From JBGPBY01 sp041481485 (GTDB lineage Bacteria > Acidobacteriota > Terriglobia > 20CM-2-55-15), in the NCBI GenBank assembly GCA_041481485.1, contig JBGPBY010000333.1, forward strand, positions 1 through 8,241: 8,241 nt of DNA, written 5' to 3'. Position numbers and translations under genes: made by a program. The notes below the pieces were generated by a model. That model was given only the letters and a program-made list of their open reading frames with translations, was not told where the DNA came from and made no database searches. This document shows positions 1 to 5,337 of this stretch, piece after piece. The stretch's first letter is position 1. The number at the start of each line of letters is the position of its first letter.

Positions 1-113
1 TGAGCCCGATAATCGATTAACTGAAAATCGAGTGCGTGCAAATCGAGAACCATATATACGTGAGCCCGATAATCGATTAACTGAAAATCGAGTGCGGGCA
101 AATCGAGAACCAT
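1..113. repeat. 60-bp tandem repeat, two copies visible, with a 15-bp sub-period
   Basis: Bases 1-53 recur at 61-113 with one mismatch (t at 37, g at 97). Inside each unit the hexamer AATCGA falls at exact 15-bp steps: 11, 26 and 41, then 71, 86 and 101. The fourth 15-mer of each unit has diverged, so the 60-bp unit is a higher-order repeat of four 15-mers. An 8-bp palindrome AATCGATT lies at 11-18 and 71-78. Both periods are multiples of three. One + frame (from base 2 to a TGA at 119-121) and two - frames are free of stops through the array, so it could be the end of a pentapeptide-periodic coding repeat or be non-coding. The array starts at the window edge and probably continues leftward. 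Confidence 0.93.
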
Positions 114-170
114 TTGCTTGAAATGGATTCACCGTATGTGAGAAGTAGTGGCGACCACAATGAACGGCTT

Positions 171-175
171 AGGGA
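171..175 (+). promoter_or_regulatory. Ribosome binding site that sets the start of the GH54 gene
   Basis: AGGGA lies 8 bases before the ATG at 184. The in-frame GTG at 148 and ATG at 160 lack a well-spaced Shine-Dalgarno and would add a polar stretch ahead of the signal peptide. This favours 184 as the start. Confidence 0.6.
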
Positions 176-183
176 AATCAAAC

Positions 184-3100
184 ATGAAACCTGGAATCCA
201 TCTTGTATCGATATTTGCAGTGGTGCTCCTGCTGGTTGGCGCCAGGCTAACCATCCTCACTCGACCTGCGGAAGCTCCGCCGAGACCGCAGGGGCCGTGT
301 GATATTTATGGCGCTGCAGGAACTGCTTGCGTCGCTGCTCATAGTACGACTCGCGCGCTGTACGCTGCGTACAAAGGTCCTCTCTATCAGGTGAAGCGCG
401 TGTCGGATGGGAAGACACTGAACATTGGTGTTGTTGAAGGCTCGGGTGCAGAATCCGGTGGCTATGCCAATGCGGCTGCACAAGACACGTTCTGTGAGAA
501 CACCATATGTCTCATCAATGTTGTCTTCGATCAGTCCGGTAAAGGCAATCACCTTTATCAGGCTCCCCCCGGCCCTCAATTTCCAGGACCTGCCAAAGGC
601 GCGTTCGATGCACAACCGATCGCGGATATGGCCCCAATAACGATCGGCGGACACAAGGTATACGGCGTCTACATCATGCCGGGAATGGGGTTTCGTAACA
701 ACAATGCTACGGAGATTGCGATCAATGACGAACCGGAGGGCATTTACTACGTCATCGACGGCACACACTATGACAGCGGTTGCTGTTTTGATTATGGCAA
801 TTCCTCTACGAATGGCCGTGCCGTTGGAACGGGCACGATGGAGACAACCTATTTCGGCACAGCCACTGCGTGGGGTTCGGGCAATGGGCCCGGTCCATGG
901 ATCATGGCCGACATGGAGGCCGGCCTGTTCTCCGGATATAACGCGAAGCAAAACATTGCCGATCCCACGATCGATTCCTGGCGATTCGTTACAGCCTTTG
1001 TCGATGGTGGTGGTGGAAACAAGTGGGACCTCCGCGGCGGCAATGCGCAAAAGGGCGCACTGACTACTTTCTATAACGGAGCTCGTCCCGGTTCACCGAA
1101 CAGCAACAGCTATTACCCGATGCATAAGCAGGGCGGCATCCTGCTGGGTACCGGCGGTGACAACGGCAACGGTTCGTCCGGCACATTCTATGAAGGTGTG
1201 ATGACAGCCGGATATCCAGTGGAAGCCACTACCGACGCCGTGCAGGCCAATATTGTTAATTCGAGATACGACGTGCCGCGGGTGAGCTTATCGCGAATTG
1301 TCACGTTCACACCGAAATCCACCCAAGAGGTCGTCCAGAAGTTCACGAATATCGCAGCGACTCCTGCGATGAACGTCAAGTTGAGCATCTCGACGCCTGC
1401 GGGCTGGAACGTCTCCACCTCCGCTGGTACTGGTTCTTCGCTGACTTTCGACGCGCCGCTCGCACCAGGTGCGAGTGTGAGCGCAACATTCAAGGTCACT
1501 TCAGCGTCGGTGGCCGGCGGTGGTTTCATCAGCGGCAGAGCAGAGTGGATGAATACTGGAGTTGGCAGCAAGCAACTCGAGACGACGAGCACCAAGGTAA
1601 GAAACGTTCTTCCAATTAAGATCAACGAGGTCCGGCTCAACACCAGTACCAATCCAAGCGATCAGTTCATCGAACTGTATAACGCGTCCAACAGTTCCGC
1701 CGACATCTCGAACTGGACTCTTGTCAACACTCAAAGCCAGTGGGCTCCCGTCAAGCTCACTTCGATCCCGGCCGGTACGAAGCTCGAGAGCGGCGCTTAC
1801 TACCTGCTTGGTCTCTCGAATTCCGGGCTCTCGGCTCCCTCAAGTGCAGGCTCGGCTAACATCAACGTGAGAAGCACAACCGGGTTTGCGAACGGCCAGC
1901 AGATGGAAATCGATGGCGAGATTCGCATCATCAAAAGTCTCGGAACAGCAGCCACCGCGATGACGACCGTGTTCGCGCCAGTGTCCACGGGGCCGTGGAT
2001 CACGATTCCGGCGGGCTCGACCAGCCTGCCTGTTGCGAACGCCGCCGGTTTCGTCGTTGGCGAGAAGATCGGAATCGACGTCGGCGGCAACTTCGAACTA
2101 GCCACAGTGACGTCGGTCGGCAAAGCGGCCACTCAAGCGACTCTGGCATCGGCTGCGATGGCAGGAGCCACAAACATCAAGGTCGCTGCCAGCGCCAACA
2201 TCAGTGCGGGCGACACGCTCACGCTGGGCACGGGCAAATTCAAGGAACTCGTCAAGGTCAAGTCCGCCGGTGCTAACGGAGCGGGCGAATCTGGCATCGA
2301 TCTTCAAACATCACTAAAGTTCGACCACATGTCGGGCATTGACGTGTCCGACGTGGGAACGGGTATTGGTTTTTTACCAGCTACAAGATTTCCACACGTG
2401 AGTGGCGATGCCGTGCAGGCGTTGGGCAGCGGCATCACACTGGATAAACCTTTAACCCGGAGTCATGCGTATGGCGCCCCGGTGGTCAACGCCGTTGCAG
2501 CGACCGATGGGTATCAGGGGCCCAAACCGCATCAGTGGTACGGTGGACCTCTTTCTCCAAGAGCAGGCTCAATTGCTTTGCTGGATCCAAATGGCCTCGT
2601 TGTCGACGCCATAGTCTACGGTTCCCAGCAGAGCAGTTCGAGCGCGAACGGATTCATCACCAGCCCCGAGCTCGCCATTCTTGAAGCCGACCAGGGCAAG
2701 GGAGGCTGCATCGCTGTCGTGCCGACAGCCGGACGTGGCGGTGGGGCTGCTTCGGCAGGCGCCATAAATAGAAGCGTCTTCCGCTTCCCGGACGGTCGGG
2801 ACACGGACACGCTCTGCACGGATTTCAGAACTCAAGCTGTAACCAGTCTGGCGACGGCTTCGCCCGCCAACGCGAACAATATCAAAGTTGCGAGTGTCAC
2901 CGATTTTGCTGTTGGCCAGAGCATCATGATCGATACGGGAGCAAACACCGAGACCGCAGTTATCGCAACAATCGGCACGGCGGGAGGCTCAACGGTTGGA
3001 GCTGCGACAACTGCGGGCGCAACGGTGATTCCTGTTGCGAGCGCCACAGGATTTGCTGCGGGGCAAAGCATCACTGTTGATAGCGGCACAAATCAGGAAA

Positions 3101-3300
3101 CTGCGATAATTGCCTCCACGACTGGCGGCAGAGGGGGCGCCACCATTACGATCGCCACGCCACTCCGGTTTGCGCACGCCGTTGGTTCATCGATTTCCGG
3201 CAGCGGCATCACGCTCAAAGCCTCATTGACGAAGACGCATGCGGCTGGAGCGCAGGTTGCGGGCGGCACTCCAACTCCGGGATCGGCAAACCAATACTAG
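184..3300 (+). CDS. Secreted GH54 alpha-L-arabinofuranosidase with NEW3-like and interrupted lamin-tail-like domains
   Basis: This predicted exo-enzyme releases terminal L-arabinofuranose from arabinan or arabinoxylan outside the cytoplasm. It has 1038 residues from ATG 184; GTG 148 is an in-frame alternative. Residues 1-31 look like a signal peptide (hydrophobic core about 8-22). Residues 39-363 match the fungal AbfB catalytic domain closely, including CVAAHSTTRALY and DGTHYDSGCCFDYGN. The six cysteines fit the known disulfides (39/49, 104/109, vicinal 200/201). By alignment from memory with Aspergillus AbfB, the nucleophile is Glu245 in WIMADME and the acid/base is Asp326 in GTGGDNGNG. The CBM42 usual in fungal GH54 is absent. 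Residues about 365-473 resemble a NEW3-type sandwich. Residues from 478 to the C-terminus form an LTD (INEVRLN, FIELYN, DAIVYG, final TPGSAN) broken by two module blocks. The enzyme family is secure; the accessory domain calls are less so. Confidence 0.93.
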   Translation: MKPGIHLVSIFAVVLLLVGARLTILTRPAEAPPRPQGPCDIYGAAGTACVAAHSTTRALYAAYKGPLYQVKRVSDGKTLNIGVVEGSGAESGGYANAAAQDTFCENTICLINVVFDQSGKGNHLYQAPPGPQFPGPAKGAFDAQPIADMAPITIGGHKVYGVYIMPGMGFRNNNATEIAINDEPEGIYYVIDGTHYDSGCCFDYGNSSTNGRAVGTGTMETTYFGTATAWGSGNGPGPWIMADMEAGLFSGYNAKQNIADPTIDSWRFVTAFVDGGGGNKWDLRGGNAQKGALTTFYNGARPGSPNSNSYYPMHKQGGILLGTGGDNGNGSSGTFYEGVMTAGYPVEATTDAVQANIVNSRYDVPRVSLSRIVTFTPKSTQEVVQKFTNIAATPAMNVKLSISTPAGWNVSTSAGTGSSLTFDAPLAPGASVSATFKVTSASVAGGGFISGRAEWMNTGVGSKQLETTSTKVRNVLPIKINEVRLNTSTNPSDQFIELYNASNSSADISNWTLVNTQSQWAPVKLTSIPAGTKLESGAYYLLGLSNSGLSAPSSAGSANINVRSTTGFANGQQMEIDGEIRIIKSLGTAATAMTTVFAPVSTGPWITIPAGSTSLPVANAAGFVVGEKIGIDVGGNFELATVTSVGKAATQATLASAAMAGATNIKVAASANISAGDTLTLGTGKFKELVKVKSAGANGAGESGIDLQTSLKFDHMSGIDVSDVGTGIGFLPATRFPHVSGDAVQALGSGITLDKPLTRSHAYGAPVVNAVAATDGYQGPKPHQWYGGPLSPRAGSIALLDPNGLVVDAIVYGSQQSSSSANGFITSPELAILEADQGKGGCIAVVPTAGRGGGAASAGAINRSVFRFPDGRDTDTLCTDFRTQAVTSLATASPANANNIKVASVTDFAVGQSIMIDTGANTETAVIATIGTAGGSTVGAATTAGATVIPVASATGFAAGQSITVDSGTNQETAIIASTTGGRGGATITIATPLRFAHAVGSSISGSGITLKASLTKTHAAGAQVAGGTPTPGSANQY
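1849..2490 (+). repeat. First block of repeated beta-rich modules inserted in the LTD of the GH54 protein
   Basis: This is a protein-level repeat. It holds three diverged copies of a roughly 35-residue module of the form TGFaxGqxIxIDxGxxxE, at residues 556-587, 611-646 and 661-696 (numbered from ATG 184). They are followed by a tail, GIDLQTSLKFDH and then GSGITLDKPLTRSHAYGAPV, that matches the end of the second block. The block separates the two halves of the LTD. Confidence 0.75.
2869..3264 (+). repeat. Second block of the same modules, next to the C-terminus of the GH54 protein
   Basis: Two further module copies lie at residues 896-931 and 945-979, with TDFAVGQSIMIDTGANTE and TGFAAGQSITVDSGTNQE. 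They are followed by the tail ATPLRFAHAVG and GSGITLKASLTKTHAAGAQV, which parallels the tail of the first block. After it the protein ends with GTPTPGSANQY, the usual last strand motif of an LTD. The block therefore appears to sit inside the LTD rather than after it. Confidence 0.75.
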
Positions 3301-3429
3301 CGAACATTTACGAACAGTCGCGGTGACGGCAACGGCACCATGGAAACGGCGGATGAACTCGTTCCGAAGGGTCCATGCGAACAAAACGTCGCTGATGCAA
3401 AAAAATTCGGTCTGACGATTCTGAATCGC

Positions 3430-3448
3430 GGGCGGTCACAGACCGCCC
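3430..3448. repeat. Perfect inverted repeat, REP-like hairpin or weak terminator
   Basis: GGGCGGTC at 3430-3437 pairs fully with GACCGCCC at 3441-3448 across a 3-base loop (ACA). No T-run follows on the + strand, so a classical intrinsic terminator is unlikely. The GC-rich, nearly palindromic form and intergenic location fit a dispersed REP-type element. Confidence 0.6.
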
Positions 3449-3576
3449 CCACAGCCGCTCTATTCGAATTGATTCACACCGTCATCGACCACGCCCGCGG
3501 ATTTTTACAATCCTTAGCATTTCCCGATCTCACGATCCATTAGGCTTTAGCTTACAAATGTTTATTGGAAAATACG

Positions 3577-3592
3577 GTGCGAGCAGTCGCAC
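3577..3592 (+). promoter_or_regulatory. Small hairpin in the leader of the Gly-rich protein gene
   Basis: GTGCGA (3577-3582) pairs with TCGCAC (3587-3592) across a GCAG loop and ends about 6 bases before the AGGGGAG stretch. It could affect ribosome access or mRNA stability. It is short enough to occur by chance. Confidence 0.25.
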
Positions 3593-3617
3593 ACCAAAGG
3601 GGAGCAATAGAGAAATC

Positions 3618-5072
3618 ATGAAAAAACTATTATTTGCCATAGCTGTTGCGATTTTGATGGTGCCCTTGCTCCGGCCTGTCCACGGGCAGGACGGTGGATT
3701 TGGTGGTGGTGGATTCGGCGGCGAGGGCCTCGACGTAACTGGACTCCTGGGAGATCGGGGCGGTCGTGGCGGGTTCGGAGGACGGGGAGGAGTACAGATT
3801 CCGGAATCCCGGACCTTGCTGTCGGATATTCAATCCGCATTGAAAAAGGGCAAGACTCCGATGGACAAAGCTCAGGAAAAGCCCATCAGGAGCTTGCTGG
3901 ATGCCGAAATCGTGGCGCTAACCGATCAAATTCAGCTGCTTCGAAATAACAATAACAATAATCAGAACTTTAACGATTTCCCAGGCGGCCGTGGTGATTT
4001 CGGCGGTGGTCTTCCGCCGGGCGGCGATTTTCCAGGTGGGCGTGGTGATTTCGGCGGTGGCTTCCCTGGAGGTGGCGGATTCCCGGGTGGTGACAACTCT
4101 CCAAGAGGAGGCGGCAATCCTCAGGGCCAGAATCCACCGAATAACCAGGACAATCAAAATCTCCCCCCCCAGCTTGCCGGACTCCCGATACAAATCGAGA
4201 CGCTGACCGACTTAAAAAATGACGATTTTCTAAATAATAAAACCGCATCGTTTCTGACGCCGCAACAAGTGGCACTCATCCAGAAGGCAAAGGCCGACGA
4301 TAAAACCAATGCAACTTGCCTGGGCGGATTGTTCGACCGCGCATTTAATCTGGACCAAACACTTGGCGGCCGCGGAGGGGGCCGCGGAGGCGGAGGTGGA
4401 GGCGGAGGCGGCCGCGGAGGCGGCAATAACAACAATATTGCCCGGTTGCTGAATCTCGATAATCCCAACGCGAAAAAATCCAACGGGCAGGCTTACTGCA
4501 TGACGGCAGAAGCAACGGCGTCCGATCGCCTCGAGCCGATCCGAAAAGTCCTGACCGCTGAAAATCTGCCGCTGGCCAAGGAGAAGGAACAAATTGCCGA
4601 AATCTTCATGAAGTCGCAAATCCAGGACTTGCAGGATTCGCTGCGCGTTGGAGTCACGTCCAACTTCAACGGCAATCGTGGCGGGAGCAATCGAAATAAT
4701 AATCCGCAGCAAGTGATCCAGTCTTCAATGGATAGAATGTACAAGAAGGTTGAAGCTCTCCTGAATCCGGCCCAAGCCGAGACTCTGAAAAAATGGAACT
4801 ACAACCAGATTCTCACCCGTGGAGGCGGTATTGACACACTGATCACCATTGAGGAGTTGCAGGGAACTCCGCTGACCGAGCCCCAGGTTGCCCGAGTTTC
4901 AATCGCATTCCCGGAATATCGCAATCAGTTGCAGGCCGCAGCCAAAGCCGCAAACAAGAACACGCCTGCAAAGGATCTCGATCAGTCTGCCATGACCAGG
5001 GTCCTCACGCTGCTCGAACCGCCGCAGATAGCATCGTTTCAGAATGCGCTGAAACTGGGAACGCAAAAGTAA
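3618..5072 (+). CDS. Secreted Gly/Asn-rich protein with LTxxQ-like helical repeats, function unknown
   Basis: I do not recognise a named family. The start is ATG 3618, giving 484 residues; an in-frame upstream ATG at 3558 would precede the signal peptide with 20 polar residues. MKKLLFAIAVAILMVPLL then VHGQ is a clear signal peptide. Gly/Arg-rich segments lie at 25-58, 122-168 and 249-270, and Asn runs at 110-115 and 270-273. Between them are helical stretches with four related motifs: LTPQQ (213), LNPAQ (382), LTEPQ (419) and LEPPQ (466). These resemble the LTxxQ motif of Spy/CpxP periplasmic proteins, but the resemblance is short and Spy-like function is not established. Two cysteines (234, 294) could form a disulfide. 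A strong hairpin follows 5 bases after the stop, so this is probably the last or only gene of its transcript. Confidence 0.85.
   Translation: MKKLLFAIAVAILMVPLLRPVHGQDGGFGGGGFGGEGLDVTGLLGDRGGRGGFGGRGGVQIPESRTLLSDIQSALKKGKTPMDKAQEKPIRSLLDAEIVALTDQIQLLRNNNNNNQNFNDFPGGRGDFGGGLPPGGDFPGGRGDFGGGFPGGGGFPGGDNSPRGGGNPQGQNPPNNQDNQNLPPQLAGLPIQIETLTDLKNDDFLNNKTASFLTPQQVALIQKAKADDKTNATCLGGLFDRAFNLDQTLGGRGGGRGGGGGGGGGRGGGNNNNIARLLNLDNPNAKKSNGQAYCMTAEATASDRLEPIRKVLTAENLPLAKEKEQIAEIFMKSQIQDLQDSLRVGVTSNFNGNRGGSNRNNNPQQVIQSSMDRMYKKVEALLNPAQAETLKKWNYNQILTRGGGIDTLITIEELQGTPLTEPQVARVSIAFPEYRNQLQAAAKAANKNTPAKDLDQSAMTRVLTLLEPPQIASFQNALKLGTQK
3978..4061 (+). repeat. 51-bp-period direct repeat encoding FPGGRGDFGGG twice
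   Basis: FPGGRGDFGGG is encoded at 3978-4010 and again at 4029-4061, with only a few silent differences. Further shortened copies (FPGGGG, FPGG) follow. This is a recent in-frame duplication inside the Gly-rich segment. Confidence 0.8.
4362..4427 (+). repeat. GGC/GGA simple-sequence tract encoding polyglycine
   Basis: The tract encodes 22 residues that are almost all Gly with a few Arg. GGCCGCGGAGG occurs three times (4368-4378, 4380-4390, 4410-4420), separated by GGA/GGC triplets. Such tracts expand and contract in triplets and are prone to sequencing error. Confidence 0.85.
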
Positions 5073-5077
5073 ATAGG

Positions 5078-5102
5078 GTCCCTCTCCCGACGGGAGAGGG
5101 AC
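5078..5102. terminator. Strong hairpin after the Gly-rich protein gene, probable terminator
   Basis: GTCCCTCTCCC (5078-5088) pairs perfectly over 11 bp with GGGAGAGGGAC (5092-5102), loop GAC, beginning 5 bases after the stop codon. The following TTCTT is a weak T-run. On the - strand the hairpin is followed by CCTATTTACTTTT, so it could act in both directions. Hairpins of this CCTCTCCC/GGGAGAGG type also occur as dispersed repeats in many bacteria. Confidence 0.65.
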
Positions 5103-5337
5103 TTCTTGACACAGTCCACTCCAAAGTCTCGTCTTGCGATTCATTTCGCATTGCTTTCGCCCCGGGATCGTACTCGAGCATGTATTTTCCGCTCATGGTT
5201 TGGTTCCCGAATTCGTAAATGACAAAACGCAACATAAGCAGCCCTTTACAATTCTTTACTTTTGGTATTTTCCTCCTCGTCTATGGTTATCCGAGTTCAG
5301 CAATGAAAGACAAACGCAGTCGCGAAGGAATTCAATA
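5103..5337. other. Intergenic stretch before the exported LIC_10091-like gene
   Basis: A perfect TTGACA lies at 5106-5111 but has no acceptable -10 at 16-18 bases. TTTACA (5245-5250) with TATTTT (5266-5271) is a weak promoter candidate with a short 15-base spacer. The + frame of the next gene is open back to 5134, but that extension lacks a ribosome binding site and would precede the signal peptide. On the - strand an open frame starts at 5235 with a fair ribosome binding site (see findings). Confidence 0.5.
5325..5329 (+). promoter_or_regulatory. Ribosome binding site fixing the ATG at 5338
   Basis: AAGGA is 8 bases upstream of ATG 5338, and that start puts a signal peptide at the N-terminus. 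This excludes the 68-codon upstream extension of the open frame. Confidence 0.75.

Larger units (their letters stand above)
3301..3617. other. Gene-free interval between the GH54 gene and the Gly-rich protein gene
   Basis: This interval holds a perfect 8-bp inverted repeat (3430-3448), a small hairpin near the next gene (3577-3592) and a purine-rich ribosome-binding stretch (AGGGGAG near 3598-3604, AGAG at 3609-3612). A 67-codon open frame at 3340-3543 has no ribosome binding site and runs through the inverted repeat; I do not count it as a gene. I found no convincing -35/-10 pair. The nearest -35-like match is TTTACA at 3504-3509, with no good -10 at the right distance. Confidence 0.7.

Noticed and set aside
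1..113. CRISPR-like repeat
   Set aside because: The two 60-bp units are nearly identical along their length, with no unique spacers of normal size between repeats.
2..121. 3' end of an upstream + strand gene encoding the pentapeptide-periodic frame
   Set aside because: The frame is open and ends at TGA 119-121, but only 15% of third codon positions per 60-bp unit are G or C, unlike the neighbouring genes, and two - frames are also open. I kept it as a finding, not a gene.
148..183. Upstream start (GTG 148) for the GH54 gene
   Set aside because: It would place 12 polar residues ahead of the signal peptide and has no well-spaced Shine-Dalgarno, whereas ATG 184 has AGGGA at 8 bases.
247..1050. 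Long - strand open frame of 267 codons
   Set aside because: It lies entirely opposite the well-supported GH54 catalytic domain, and its translation resembles no protein family.
3340..3543. 67-codon + strand open frame in the intergenic gap
   Set aside because: No ribosome binding site, no signal or domain, and it runs through the inverted repeat at 3430-3448.
5106..5111. Perfect TTGACA as a -35 promoter box
   Set aside because: No -10-like hexamer occurs 16-18 bases downstream, and it lies at the foot of the terminator hairpin.
5134..5337. N-terminal extension of the exported LIC_10091-like protein
   Set aside because: The extension precedes a clear signal peptide and a good ribosome binding site at 5325-5329.
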